64,000 bases of DNA from Cranoglanis bouderius (taxonomy: Eukaryota; Chordata; Actinopteri; Siluriformes; Cranoglanididae): assembly GCA_023630585.1 (NCBI GenBank), contig CM042540.1, forward strand, positions 21,010,574-21,074,573, written 5' to 3'. The notes under the pieces are model-generated. The model saw only the letters and a list, made by a program, of their open reading frames with translations, was not told the DNA's origin and did not search any database. The first letter of the stretch is position 1. The number at the start of each line of letters is the position of its first letter. Below, piece by piece: positions 11,130-23,391 of the stretch. Both the position numbers and the translations under genes were made by a program.

Positions 11130-12480
11130 ATTAAATTTTGTTCATTTAATGCTGCTAGATCAGCCAAACTGTCCTCATCCTCCTTGACCTTACAGCAGCA
11201 TTTAACACAGTCAATCACAAGACTCTCTTGTCCACCCTCACAAGTCTCGGAATTCGTGGTGCAGCATGGCAGTGGTTTGCTTCCTACCTGCAAGGTCGCT
11301 CATACCAGGTGACATGGAGGGGATCCACATCTGCTTCCCACCGACTCTCCACTGGTGTCCCACAAGACTCAGTACTTGGTCCTCCTCTGTTCTCCCTCTA
11401 TACTCGATCTCTTGGTGAGGTCATATCCTCACATGGGTTCTCATACCACTGCTATGCGGATGACACTCAACTCATCCTCCCCTTCACTCCCTCTGATCCT
11501 CTTGTTTCTGCTCGGATCTCAGCATGTCTGGCAGACATCTCATCATGGATGGCAGCTCATCAGCTGAAACTTAATCCCGCAAAACTGAACTGCTGTTCAT
11601 CCCAGATGATTCATCAGCATGTCAGGATCTTGTGATCTCCCTGGACAATTCTCTGATCCCACCTTCGGTTACTGCACGCAACCTTGGGGTAACCATGGAC
11701 AATCAACTGTCCTTTTCCTTTCACATTGCTAATTTGACATGCTCATGTCGATTTCTTCTTTACAACATCAGAAAGATTCATCCATTTCTATCTGTACAAG
11801 CCATTCAGGTGCTGGTTCAGTCTCTCGTCATTTCGAGACTGGACTACTGCAACTTACCCCTGGCAGGTCTGCCTCTGAGAGCCATTCAACCGCTGCAACT
11901 GATCAAGAATGCAGCTGCTCGACTTGTTTTCAACCTTCCTAAATTCTCCCACACCACTCCACTGCTACGCTCCCTCCACTGGCTTCCTGTAGCCGCTTTA
12001 AGACACTGATGCTAGCCTGCAAAGCCAAAAATGGACCAGCACCCACTTACCTCAAATCACTTATCACACCCCGCACTACATCACGCTCCCTCCGATCCTC
12101 TAGCACTGCTAGACTGGTGCCACCATCTCTCAGGGTACAAGGAAGGCATGCATCAAGACTGTTCTCTGTTTTGGCACCTAGGTGGTGGAATGAACCTCCC
12201 CTAGATGTCCGAACAGCTGAGTCACTGGCGGTCTTTAAACGACGTCTAAAGACCTACCTCTTCCTAAAGTACTTAAATTAGCACTTAAATTAGCACAAAA
12301 GAAGTGTTGTCGGTGTGTTTCTCTTACCATTTTACCTTCCAACAGAGTTTTTAGACTGATGGTATTCTTAGTCCGTGACCTAGTGAACCAGTATCGGGAT
12401 GTATTTGATGATAGAGACTCAAAGCACTTCTGTAAGTCGCTCTGGGTAAGGGCGTCTGCCAAATGCCGTAAATGTAAATT
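11130..12480 (+). mobile_element. L2-type LINE, 5'-truncated 3' part
   Basis: The reverse transcriptase (see the gene entry) is followed by the 3' tail AAGTCGCTCTGGGTAAGGGC, then GTCTGCCAAATGCCGTAAAT. That tail is typical of fish L2/CR1-group LINEs. The 5' side begins within the RT domain, which is the usual 5' truncation. Confidence 0.85.
11150..12281 (+). pseudogene. LINE reverse transcriptase fragment (L2-type)
   Basis: The fragment begins at RT motif A (LDLTAAFNTVNHKTLLSTL). It continues with the GIRG...WFASYLQGR block and GVPQDSVLGP. The catalytic HCYADDTQL follows, then ISSWMAAHQLKLNPAK. After frame changes near 11630 and 12009 come ARNLGVTMDNQLSF, VISRLDYCNLPLAGLP, KNAAARLVFNLPKFSHTTPL, LHWLPVAA and the end RWWNEPPLDVRTAESLAVFK. 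These blocks appear in the correct family order. Two frame breaks and the missing endonuclease and early RT domains make it inactive. Confidence 0.9.
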
Positions 12481-13330
12481 CCAGTTTCCTTAAAAATATT
12501 GCAAAATGAACCCAGATCATGTAAACAGTCTTTTCTCATGCCGAATGATTTATTTTGCGATGACTGTATATTATCCTGCTTATTACAAGGCTACCTTTAA
12601 TTGAATTAATCTAAAATATGGACATTGATATAGTGGAAAATATTAATTGAAGTAGGATAGATGACCCCAGATGTGCAGTAGTTAAGAAATAGACCACTAG
12701 GTGGAGCTATTGACCAATCAGAATAGAGTATTCTAGCCATGATGTGACAGGGAAATACATTTATGAATGTAAAATGTGTGAGCAAGGAAATATTTAGCCA
12801 AACTCGTGATTAAAATCGAATTCGCAATATCTGTCAAAAAAAAAAAAATCATGATAGTATTTTTTTTGTCCATATCGCACAGCCCTATCCCAGAGGGAAA
12901 TTCAGCTATTACAGCAGCACAGAGAGTTAGAAGTATACTATAAGTAATTTAACAGTCTAAATGAATCAAAATAAGAATAAATATATTTAAAAGTAAACAG
13001 TGTACGAGTGTGATGTGGTATTGCAGTGGAGTGTAAATATTGTAGATATAAGCAGCAGAATTAAAGTGGCAGTGCAGTGAAAACACTGTCAACAGTGTAA
13101 ACATTGTAAACAGCGATCAAATGAATAGGGATATACAGTATTGTATAGAGTGAATATGAGAAAAGGAAAAATTAATAGAAGTAAAATGTAGAAATGTACA
13201 TGGATATAAATAGTGGATGGTGGTAAAGTTCTAACTATTAAACTACTATTTTTACTACTATTAAACTATTGTCCAATGAGCTTATTTTAAGACTGGATAA
13301 GATTAGATAAAATAAGATAATTAAGATAAG
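12481..13330. other. No gene recognised
   Basis: AT-rich non-coding sequence. Short GATAA-rich direct words occur near 13300-13340. Nothing assignable. Confidence 0.4.
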
Positions 13331-13408
13331 ATAAGATCCTGGGTTTCCAAGATGGCGCCGTGCTAGTGCCAGCAGATTATAGTCTCGAGAGACATTATAT
13401 CTTTTCTC

Positions 13409-13410
<2 letters not shown>

Positions 13411-13440
<30 letters not shown>
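13411..13440. repeat. Poly(T) tract
   Basis: About 30 T follow a segment reading CCAAGATGGCGCCGTGC. The sequence before it resembles the 5' start of some LINEs, but no ORF follows. Confidence 0.6.
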
Positions 13441-13443
<3 letters not shown>

Positions 13444-13444
13444 T

Positions 13445-14830
13445 CAAACATTTGAGAAAGTGATCCAAATTTGCCATCAGCATTCAAACTGGAGATGGAT
13501 CCGGTGATTTTTCTAATCAGTAAGTATTTCTGATCAGTTTTGGGATGTCTAATGTATATTCAGCAGAGAGATTGAACGATTGGAGGTCCATTGACGTGGA
13601 TCTTTTATAGCAGGTTGGTGGGAGATCCAGATAACAGAGACTCATCAAACATTACTTCAAGCAGAAGAGATATCTCAAATGCAAATTCTTTATAAAATTC
13701 ACAGGTCAAACCATCCTACCTAGGTGTTTGATTCATTGTTTTTTGGGTTTTGAAGGCTTCTACAAACTCTGCACTGGAGTGTTCCCTGTCTCCCTTGGAC
13801 ACAAGTTAACTTTAACCGGAACAGAATAAAAAGTTTCTTGAAGAAGCACTTAAACTTCTAAACTGTCATCCTATTCCCAGCTGTCTAACGTAGTGCAATA
13901 CTGTTAAAACATGTTGTTGATTTCTATGTGGTCCATGTGAATAAGGTGGGAGGAGACTGCTTGATGAGCTAGCTCAGCTAACAGGCCATCGATACCTGCT
14001 ATAGTTTGAGAAATACTGTACAGTTTGACTTTTTGGTTTTCTCACACCGGAGGATTATTCAGTAATACTCCCACGAAGGCATTCATGGTCTCTCATATTG
14101 TTGAATGAGAAACTTCTTTGAGACGTAGGACTTGCACTCCTAGTGGACAAATATGCGACAGTTGTCATAGACTTTATCAGGAAGTGTGTGAATGACTGTG
14201 TACCCACAAAAAAAGTTTGTTGGTGTCCGAACCCGAAACCAGTAGTGCAGTCAAATATAAGCCCGTAGTAAAGCATACTGAATCAGGCATATAGTTGACA
14301 TACAGTATAAGAAACGTAAGGCAATCAGAAATGCAGAATTGCAGAATAGCTCTAAACTGGAACATCACTTCAGTCAGTCCCAGAGCATGTGAATGAATGG
14401 AGTGGTGTGACACTCCACTCAATATTCCGCTCTATGTGTTTGCGCTCCGCTCAATCGCTCACGGCTCAAGCGAATGCTCCACTCATGCTCATCGGTAAAA
14501 CATAATTCGCTTAAATCCCGCTCTGAAATGAAATTTCTCTGTAGTGTACTTGTTTCTGTTTGTAATACATTGCTTTAATTGTGGCATTTTCTGCCACTGG
14601 ATATACAGTAGCCTCTACACAAAATACTCTAAATTCAAATAAAAAATACTCATAACACGATGGATGAGAGAAGCAAAAATCAGATTTATTGCCCAGAAAT
14701 ATCAGCCAACATGAGATCAGTTCAAATGAGACGTCCCAGAAGTGATCTGATCTATCCTGGGTTTGGTCTCTATTTATACTCTTTTCCCCTCCTTCATATC
14801 AAACAATTTCCCGTTATGTTTGGTTTTCAG
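13445..14830. other. No gene recognised
   Basis: Only short ORFs without motifs. A cluster of CTCCACTC/CGCTCAA words lies at 14395-14490. Confidence 0.4.
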
Positions 14831-14836
14831 AAAATC

Positions 14837-14932
14837 CAGCTACCATTAGCTTCAGAAAACCAGGTTTTTCAGCCACCATTAGCTTCAGAAAACCAGGTTT
14901 TTCAGCCACCATTAAAACCAGGTTTTTCAAGG
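14837..14932 (+). repeat. Tandem repeat, about 35-bp unit, 2.5-3 copies
   Basis: The unit contains CCATTAGCTTCAGAAAACCA followed by GGTTTTTCAGCC. Two full copies are followed by a shortened third. The ORF across it is repetitive and not a credible gene. Confidence 0.85.
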
Positions 14933-15345
14933 TGAGAAGAAAATAAAAACACTCTCCCCCTTGTTCTCCTCCTTCTTTCCTTCTTGCTCCGCCCCCTATA
15001 AAAGACCTCTGTGGCCCAAACTACCAAAATTTCTCCCAGCAATCTAGACAAGCAAACTTTTCTCTGCATTCTCTCTTTGGTTATCATATTATTATAACCA
15101 AACCACTGTTATTCTTCGCTTCAATTTTATCTCTTTACATATCTGTTGTTAAACAAGTGTTGTCTGTGCATGATTTTAACATATTTTTTGTGTTTTACAC
15201 ACTACTTAAAGCTCTATTATAATCTAAGTCTTGAGATTACACGTTTGCTAGGATTCTAAGATTATGCTCACTGCTATAGGATTATGCTTTCATAGTGCTT
15301 TTTGCATGTGTACATATATATATACAGTATATTTATTTACAATAC

Positions 15346-15398
15346 ATATAATATAATATAATATAATATAATATAATATAATATAATATAATATAACA
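15346..15398. repeat. (ATAAT)n microsatellite
   Basis: About ten pentamers of ATAAT/TATAA, flanked by a short TATA array at 15316-15325. Confidence 0.9.
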
Positions 15399-15775
15399 TG
15401 TATTGTTTTTTCCCTGTTTTCCTAGCCTCTCATGGACATGCGTTATCAGCTGCAGTTGTTATGGCTTTATCACGAACTGACCTCGACATGTCCCGAGAGC
15501 TCCTCAGCCATGCACACCAATGCACGGTGAAGGGCCTGTTTTTATATTATTCTACTCCTTAAGAAACTACACTGTGTTTATGCAAATTAATTCCTACAGA
15601 ATAAATGCCTCAATTACAGTATTAGAGATAATAATTATGATATTTGTGGGTGATATTCTGTTACAAGCTGTGCCTTTTATTTAGTTTTATTTTAGTTTTT
15701 TAAACCAGCATATCACATAAAGTGTATTCTGGGTTGAGCGAGCAGCCTGAGTAGTCTGAGCTCACATGCTCTGGT

Positions 15776-16991
15776 CAGTCCCTCCAGGATTTCATGATTT
15801 TGCGATTGCAGAAATTAACGCAAAATCAAGCAAACTCCACAATAATAGGAGGAGCTTGCAATTTTTCAAAATTAGCACAGATTAAACGCAGATTTAGGCC
15901 AAGACGTGTCATGTGACGTCATCACAACACACATTCAGCCAAAGTCCTTGTTAGGGTTTCCCTCTCCGCGCTGCTGCTGAGGACAGCCAGTAGCGCACTT
16001 CCGCATTCCCCTCATTCTGATTTACAAACTCGGTGGGACTTTTCCCTAGCGCTGCTCGCTGAGGACAGCGAGTAGCACGATCTTCCATTCATAGACTTTT
16101 GCTTTGTTTACTTCACCATGTGGTTCTTTGTTTTTGGTTTACATCATGTCTCTGCCCCCGTTTGCTGATTGGTTCTTTGTTTTTGGTTTACGTCATGTCT
16201 CCGCCCCTGCTTATTCATTGGTTCTCTGTTTTATGTTTCATTATTAGTTTTAGGTATTTTGTGTTTGTCCTTGTTTCGTTTCTAGTATTTAAACCCCTTT
16301 GTTTCTCCGCCTTGATGCGGAGTATTGAACTGTATTGTGTTGAATGAATGTTCTGTGTGTTGCACTAACCTCGCATTTCCTGGACACTGGATTATTGCCT
16401 CGTTCTTCTGTGGATTATTGACTCGTTATTCATTGGATCATTGCCTCGTTCTTCTGTGGATTATTGCCTCGCTATTGTGTGTATTATTGCCTCACCCTTT
16501 CATGGATTTCATGCCTTGCTACTTTGTGAATTATAACCTTGCTTTTTGTGGATTATTGCCTCGCTATTTTTGGGAATTACAGCCTTGCCCTTTTGTGGAT
16601 TATCATTTGTTTTTGACCCTGCCTTTGTGTTGCATTTTTCCCCTGTTCTTATAGTTTTGAATGTGTCCCATTACTTTTGCATTCATTCCTATTAAAGTGA
16701 CTTTTCCCCAGCACTTGCATCCAGCCCTTCCCTTGTGTTACATAACAGCCCTCTTCGATTCACGTGTGTTGAACATGAGGACAGCTAAAAAGTCTCATTT
16801 ACCAACAAACATCACTGCGAAAGACCATGCGAAACAATTTCGTGCAATTGCAATTTCACCAATTCAAGTTGTTATCCACAAAAAAAGCACAAAAAACGCA
16901 AATAACGCAAATTACAACACAAATTTTGAAAGAAGCCGCAGCAAAATCAAGCATTTTTTAGTCACAACAATCACAAATCCTGTACGAACTG
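15776..16991. mobile_element. hAT-like non-autonomous element carrying a solo LTR
   Basis: The left end (CAGTCCCTCCAGGATTTCAT, then GATTTTGCG) and the inverted right end (CAGTTCGTACAGGATTTGTG) are imperfect inverted repeats. Further inside, AAAATCAAGC pairs with GCTTGATTTTGC. Flanks GCTCTGGT and CTCAGTGG are only loosely similar, so the 8-bp hAT duplication is uncertain. The solo LTR at 15949-16747 lies inside it. Without the LTR the element would be about 410 bp. Confidence 0.45.
15949..16747 (+). mobile_element. Solo LTR, same family as 9372-10176
   Basis: It begins TGTTAGGGTTTCC and ends GTGTTACATAACA. The flanks are GTCCT and GCCCT, a one-mismatch 5-bp duplication. It shares with the first LTR the start, the CGTCATGTCTCCGCC words and an end around GACTTTTCCCCAGCACTTGC. 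In the middle (16388-16600) is a run of roughly 30-bp units built on GGATTATTGCCTCG, which the first LTR lacks. The two copies have diverged substantially. Confidence 0.8.
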
Positions 16992-16999
16992 CTCAGTGG

Positions 17000-17277
17000 C
17001 ACAGCAGGTACACAGCGGATATGGCAGAGCCCACCGTGCCACCATATTCACTCTCATTTTTTTTATTAAATACAGTATGAATCCAAATTTCTGAAGAAGC
17101 TCTATGATATTTACCGGATATTTAAACAGGAACCCCAGTGTACAGTATATGCACATGGTATTAACTTGTGCTTACATGAAACTGAAAGGTTGTCATTGGA
17201 TATTAAATAAACCCCCTTGTGTGTGTTTGTGTGTGTGTGTGTTTGCTAATTAAGGTTGATTTTGCTGGATGACTGAC
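17000..17277. other. No gene; short (GT)n tract
   Basis: A GT array lies at 17218-17243. Nothing else was recognised. Confidence 0.5.
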
Positions 17278-17926
17278 AGGTCGACCGATATTGAGTTTTA
17301 CCGATACCGATAGCTAGGTATGACCGTACTTACCGATAACCGATTAATTAACCGATAGTTTTTAAAATGGATACTGGATAAAAAAATAAAAATAAAAACA
17401 TAACATTCCATATAAAATAGTACTGAACTTTATTACAAAAAGCAAACAAACAAAAAAAAAAAACCCAGAACTGAATCATGAAAATGTGCTATATTAATTA
17501 TATTAAGAAATATTGAGGTAAATTAAAGACATGCATTCAAACTGAAACAAAAAGTAACATCCAAAATGAATAACATGTACTGGAGTGTACTGTATACATA
17601 CCTTTTCGCTGTCTGTGTTTTAAACGTGCATCTGAAATTTCAGCGCTGTCCGTGCACTGCGCTCTCTCCAGGCAGCGTGCACTCTCCATGCAGCGCACAG
17701 TATCACGTGTCAAAACAAATGCACGTGTTTTCAGTGATTTTCGCCTCTAGAGGAGATATGTTGGCTCTTGCACTGTATAATGATAACGGACCCTTCACAG
17801 CCGCTCCAGCAGCGGATGCAACCCGGAAAAACTATCGGCATGGATTTTTGCCGATAACCAATAGTTCCGGGAATCAACTATCGGTGCCGATTAATCGGCA
17901 AAACCGATACATCGGTCGACCTCTAC
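17278..17926. mobile_element. Inverted-repeat element with ACCGATA termini (hAT-like)
   Basis: The left end reads AGGTCGACCGATATTGAG and the right end reads CATCGGTCGACCTCT, which are inverted copies. Subterminal CCGATAACCGATTAA on the left pairs with TTAATCGGCAAAACCGATAC on the right. Fish hAT-like non-autonomous elements have termini of this kind. The roughly 650-bp interior has no transposase. No clean target duplication was seen. Confidence 0.6.
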
Positions 17927-17985
17927 AGCACACACACCTCACCCCACCTTACCACCAACTCAGCTGGATGTAGCTCTTGCACATG

Positions 17986-17986
17986 C

Positions 17987-18025
<39 letters not shown>

Positions 18026-18293
18026 CATACCTGTATTGCTCATGAGTTGTGTGTCATTATGAATACTTCAGCTCTGTCAGTGAAACAGAGTACATCACAC
18101 ACACACACAGGCACACACCCTCATTCTCACTGTTTGTCTCTCTCTCTGTCTATCCTTCTTGTTGTCTGTCCATCTGTCTCTCACTCTCACTCTGTTTTGT
18201 ATGTCCGTGTCTCTTTCTCTTCCTTTCTCTCTCTCATTCAAACTGTATGTTTGTCTTTCTGTCTCTCTTCCTCTTTCTGTCTCTCTCCTTCTT

Positions 18294-18343
<50 letters not shown>

Positions 18344-18345
18344 CA
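17986..18345. repeat. (CA)n and CT-rich low-complexity region
   Basis: A CA array at 17990-18022 is followed by CT/TCTG-rich sequence ending in about 40 bp of pure CT. Long ORFs in this stretch (Ser/Leu/Cys or Arg/Glu repeats) are by-products of the repeat. Confidence 0.9.
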
Positions 18346-18622
18346 ACAGGAAATGCAGTGAGTCACAGAGAGTGTAAGAGAGTGTGTTTTCTTGACACCA
18401 CTGTGTGATGCACTTCAGCGTTAATAAAGTGTTCAAACGCAGATGACATTTCCATACATAATTCATAATACATAGCAGGTTCACCAGTGTGTGACACGAT
18501 ACATTGCTGCTGTACGACTGCTACTCTACTTCTAAATATGCATTCAGTTTAGCGATAAAATCTGCGATTTAACAGCGTAATTCTACTTATACCGAGTCTT
18601 TTATTAGTAATTTATCTACATA

Positions 18623-20233
18623 CAGTATCTCACAAAAGTGCGTACACCCCTCACATTTTTGTAAATATTTTATTATATCTTTTCATGGGACAACACTGAA
18701 GAAAGAAATGACACTTTGCTACAATGTAAAGTAGTGAGTGTACAGCTTGTATAACAGTGTAAATTTGCTGTCCCCTCAAAATAACTCAACACACAGCCAT
18801 TAATGTCTAAACTGCTGGCAACAAAAGTGAGTACACCCCTAAGTGAAAATGTCCAAATTGGGTCCAAAGTGTCAATATTTTGTGTGGCCACCATTATTTT
18901 CCAGCACTGCCTTAACCCTGTTGGGTATGGAGTTCACCAGAGCTTCACAGGTTGCCACTGGAGTCCTTTTCTACTCCTCCATGACGACATCACAGAGCTG
19001 GTGGATGTAAGAGACCTTGCGCTCCTCCACCTTCCGTTTGAGGATGCCCCACAGATGCTCAATAGGGTTTAGGTCTGGAGACATGCTTGGCCAGTCCATC
19101 ACCTTTACCGTTAGCTTCTTTACCAAGGCAGTGGTTGTCTTGGAGGTGTGTTTGGGGTCGTTATCATGTTGGAATACTGCCCTGCAGCCCAGTTTCCAAA
19201 GGGAGGGGATCATGCTCTGCTTCAGTATGTCACAGTACATGTCACAGTACACTCCCCAGTGCCAGCAGCACTCATGCCATGCCATACCATGACACTCCCA
19301 CCACCGTGCTTGACTGTAGGCAAGACACACTTGTCTTTGTACTCCTCACCTGGTTGCCGCCACACACGCTTGACACCATCTGAACCAAATAAGTTTATCT
19401 TGGTCTCATCAGACCACAGGACATGGTTCCAGTAATCCACTTGTCTTCAGCAAACTGTTTGTGGGCTTTCTTGTGCATCATCTTTAGAAGAGGCTTCCTT
19501 CTGGGACGACAGCCATGCAGACCAATTTGATGCAGTGTGCGGCGTATGGTCTGAGCACTGACAGGCTGACCCCCCACCCCTTCAACCTCTGCAGCAATGC
19601 TGGCAGCACTCATATGTCTATTCTGCAAAGCCAACCTCTGGATATGATGCTGAGCAGGTGCACTCAACTTCTGTGGTCGACCATGGCGAGGCCTGTTCTG
19701 AGTGGAACTTGTCCTGTTAAACCGCTGTATGGTCTTAGCCACCGTGCTGCAGCTCAGTTTCAGGGTGTTGGCAATCTTCTTATAGCCTAGGCCATCTTTA
19801 TGTAGAGCAACAATTCTTTTTTTCAGATCCTCAGAGAGTTCTTTGCCATGAGGTGCCATGTTGAACTTCCAGTGACCAGTATGAGAGAGTGTGAGAGCGA
19901 TAACACCAAACTTAACACACCTGCTCCCCATTCACACCTGAGACCTTGTAACACTAACGGGTCACATGACAGCGGGGAGGGAAAATGGCTAATAGGGCCC
20001 AATTTGGACATTGTCACTTAGGGGTGTACTCACTTTTGTTGCCAGCAGTTTAGACATTAATGGCTGTGTGTTGAGTTATTTTGCGGGGACAGCAAATTTA
20101 CACTGTTATACAAGCTGTACACTCACTACTTTACACTGTAGCAAAGTGTCATTTCTTCAGTGTTGTCCCATGAAAAGATATAATAAAATATTTACAAAAA
20201 TGTGAGGGGTGTACTCACTTTTGTGAGATACTG
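18623..20233 (-). mobile_element. Tc1-like transposon E with about 240-bp inverted repeats
   Basis: TA lies at 18621-18622 and 20234-20235. The inverted repeats (18623-18860 against 19996-20233) both carry CAGTATCTCACAAAAGTG at the tip and TAGGGGTGTACTCACTTTTG-type subterminal sequence, with only a few differences. The long repeats with paired sites at tip and base are the IR/DR layout of some fish Tc1 elements. Length is 1,611 bp. Confidence 0.93.
18971..19859 (-). pseudogene. Tc1-like transposase pseudogene (element E)
   Basis: The gene starts at the reverse-strand ATG 19857-19859 (MAPHGKELSEDLKKRIV), not at upstream codons of the longer open frame. The paired HTH domains and the GRPQKLSAPAQHHIQ linker are intact. 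A frameshift near 19435 separates them from LWSDETKINLFG with the first Asp, and KHGGGSVMVW. A second break near 19260 coincides with a short direct duplication around ACATGTACTGTG. The last part has FQHDNDPKHTSK with the second Asp and SPDLNPIEHLWG with the Glu. All catalytic residues remain, so the copy looks recently disabled. Confidence 0.92.
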
Positions 20234-20235
20234 TA

Positions 20236-21592
20236 TCTGAGGGAAATGTTGACGTTCCTGATTGTTTTGTGTCATTTTTACTGTCGCAGAGCCTTCGCAT
20301 CGTCCATATCAAAGCACAAACAGCTATGCTAGCTACTCGATCACTAGCCTCATTCATTTTCTAGCATACGCTCAGGGTCAGAACCACATCTGAGAGTAAA
20401 AATGAATTTCAGAAAGCTTTCAGTGTTCGAGAATAATAGAACCATCTTAGCTGTCCATCAAACAAAGGGGGCAGGGCATTGAACAACAAAGTTTTATTGT
20501 TCGTTTACATAAAATGGTGGCGCCTTGATCAGGATGAGGAAGTTACTGTTGTAGTTGGAGTCTCTTCTGAGGTAGAATATACACATCGCAAAAAATCGTG
20601 GTAAAAATATTTCTGAAAGCATGATTCAAGGCTGTTGAAAGTAGCAGAGATTATATATTCACATTGTTCATCCCACAATTTTAAAACACGAATACACTAA
20701 TTATACGGTAATAAAATGATGTAATGTTAGTCTGTGCTACTCTTTCAATCAAATACTTTAATTATTTCGAAGATTTGCTACAACAAAGTCTTTCTCACGT
20801 TTTTTTTTCCAAAACCGTGCTCCGCCCCTTCCGAAGTGCCTTGGTGTCAGAATCCTGTTTGAACGGAATTATAAAAATCCCAGTTGCCTAGCAACAGCAT
20901 TCTCACAACACTGACCACTTGAATGACAGCTGTTCAATCATCTGTGCGATTACTGTACGTGTCGAATATAACGCAGATTATTGGCTGTCATAGCCGTCAA
21001 AAAGGACAAGAATGTGCATGCACACACTTTTCAGAGTGACTTCTGTTGCTGTTGGTGGGACAAACGTGTCGTGAATCTCGAATATAAAAACATATTTATT
21101 ACATTAATATTAAGGATATTCATTTTTTGCAAAAGTTTCTGATCATTTCAAGATACTAAGGTATAGTTATGGGAAACTTTTTCATTATTAAGACTTAGTA
21201 AATATAGTTTTGTACACAAAAGGCTTACACAAATTTACTGTCTGCCCTTCGGTTGTACTGACTTGATTCAGTGCAGTATCCATTACTAAAGTAACTTTCA
21301 GGATTCAGCATTTATTCACTTCGAATCGGATCCTGTTGTGTGCTGCTACTCGGTGCGGTTCTTTAGGCAGGTGAGAACCCAGCAAACACACTCGGGTGCG
21401 GATCGTAACAACTATGTCCGAGAGAGCCAGAGTGAGTTCTCGGTCCTCTTCCAAGTGAATTCTACAGCAGTGACGAAGCGATTCGACTCTGAATCGACTC
21501 GACTGACTCAAGTGAAATCAAACGGGTTGAATCAATTCAAATCATTCACTGCTAAATCGAGCTGTGAGCAAAAGGACGGAGCTGAAACATAT
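20236..21592. other. No gene recognised
   Basis: No domain-bearing ORFs. Short AT-rich tracts only. The first LTR of the Ty3/gypsy element follows directly. Confidence 0.45.
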
Positions 21593-21904
21593 TGTGAGAT
21601 TTATTTTGATTATTTTATAGTATGTGTAAATTGTTATAAAAGTAGGATAATCTGGTTGGTTTTTGTATGTGACGTGATGGACAGGTTGGCGCGATGACAT
21701 GCGCAGTGGTTGTCATGTGAGACGGGGCATTCGCGGGGAGTGTGTCGAAGGAGTAAAACATGTGATGCGAGCTGCGAGTTGAATTCATTCCTGAGTCAAA
21801 TAAAAGGCAGTAAAGTTCCAGTTTATGTGTATGCCTGCATTATTTCGACGGACCCATTCTAAAGAGACTGAAGTTTCCTCCTATGGTCTACAGCCCCTCT
21901 TACA
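21593..21904 (+). repeat. 5' LTR of retrotransposon 1
   Basis: 312 bp, beginning TGTGAGATTTATTTTGATTA and ending CCCCTCTTACA. It contains CAAATAAAAGGCAG, a likely polyadenylation signal. Outside its indels it differs from the 3' LTR at about four positions by eye. Confidence 0.92.
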
Positions 21905-22241
21905 TGTCTGGTGGCAGTGCACGGCGCATGAGTGAACTTTCTCTTCGGTGGGTATTAAATGCGATGGATGTGGCATCACGACATTGGAGACTGATATCGA
22001 GCGCAAGATTTCAGCTTTCTGTTATCCGTGACGTCTATTTTGCTTTGTGTTTCAACCTTGGACATATTTGTGCATTTTTCACAGCAGTGAATTCACAGGG
22101 GATTACAGCGTCGGTTTGATCGGAACTTTAAAGAAACAGGACGACTCGAGCTTTATAGGGTAATCCTTGTTTAATTTAATTGACTTTTTTTGTTACATTT
22201 TATTATCGTGGGATATTGTGACTTCTGAACTGTGAACTATA

Positions 22242-23391
22242 ATGTGTGAAGCAGACTCAGCACGCGATTTGCCTGGCGCGAGTAGTTCACATGCAATGCA
22301 GCGCTTTAATGGACATTTTCCGCCTATCTTTTTGGGCGACGGGAAAGAAGATTTTCTCCACTGGTGCAGGCGATTTGAAGTGACTGTGGAGGCTAGCGCT
22401 GATTTTGATAACGCCAGGTTGGCAAAGTTTTTGCCAACTTGTCTTGGTGGTGCTGCTTTTAACTACTGGGACAGTTTGCCTAGTGACATCAAGAAAGACT
22501 ATAAACAAGTGAAAGAAAAAATGAAAGCTGTTTTTGGAAAACGAGTTTATCTGTCCACATTTCAAAGTTATGTTAATGCACGCACACGCCTGCCTGGCGA
22601 GGCGCTTCCCACATATGAGGCTAATGCAAAGAATGGAGAAAAATTCAGACGTTTTTGTTGCTGGAATTGAACCTTATCTACAGCTTCGCATACATGAACA
22701 AGGTGTAGATACACTGGATGCTGCTCTTGCGTTGGCTCTGCAGATTGAACAGGCACACCAAGCCAGCAAGGTACTGCTGCCGTCTCACCCGCAACAGTGG
22801 ACTTCCTCAGCAGCAAGAGTTTTTCCTGGATCTGCCCTCAACTTTCTTCCACAGACTGTACCTACCTCTCCCTGCTCCACGATGTCTACAGTACTTCCTG
22901 CGGTTCTCTCAGCTACATCAGGGGACTTCATGAAACTTCAACGGACCCTAGAAAGTTTGACAGAGAGAGTGGATCAGCTTCAGCTTGAGGTTAACAGACA
23001 GAGGTATGCCGGCAGACACACTTCTTCACCGGATCAACAGCATTGCAGTCTTACCCCGGATGATTCACGTGGGCGCACATCAGAACGTCGCAGGTATGAC
23101 GGACATTCATATACTGACTGTGACTCTTTTTATGAGCGAAGTAGACCATCATACAGAGATACGAGTGGCGACAGGGACTATTACAAAGCACGCAGATATG
23201 AGGGCTATCGTGATCAAAGTCCTAGGATGTCACCGGAATGTGGACAGTGCATTACAGCTCGGGACTCTCTGGATCGTGCTTTTTGTTCAGACAATGGTCG
23301 AGGCGACAAGTCATCAGATGGCTACTGTAACGAATCAATCATTACTAGCATTATTCTTTTCCACCAGAATAATGTAATGGATCAACTTTAA
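22242..23391 (+). pseudogene. gag of retrotransposon 1, frameshifted
   Basis: The ATG at 22242 opens a gag-like frame with PIFLGDGKEDFLHWCRRFEV and a LPTCLGGAAFNYWDSL block, typical of retrotransposon gag capsid regions. It runs to 22670. The family-like sequence then continues in another frame from about 22600 (AGIEPYLQLRIHEQG, ALALALQIEQAHQAS, then an Arg/Asp/Tyr-rich tail). No CCHC zinc knuckle is visible before the frame ends at 23391, where unrelated sequence begins. The frameshift lies around 22600-22660. Confidence 0.8.

Noticed and set aside
13340..13445. Possible LINE-1 5' end (GATGGCGCC-like start)
   Set aside because: No ORF1 or ORF2 sequence follows, only poly(T) and non-coding DNA.
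18023..18484. Long overlapping ORFs of 70-130 codons on both strands
   Set aside because: They are translations of CA and CT arrays (Ser/Leu/Cys or Arg/Glu repeats) with no complex sequence of their own.
21305..21697. Overlapping ORFs of 68 and 119 codons before and into the gypsy 5' LTR
   Set aside because: They cross the LTR boundary and have no domain motif.
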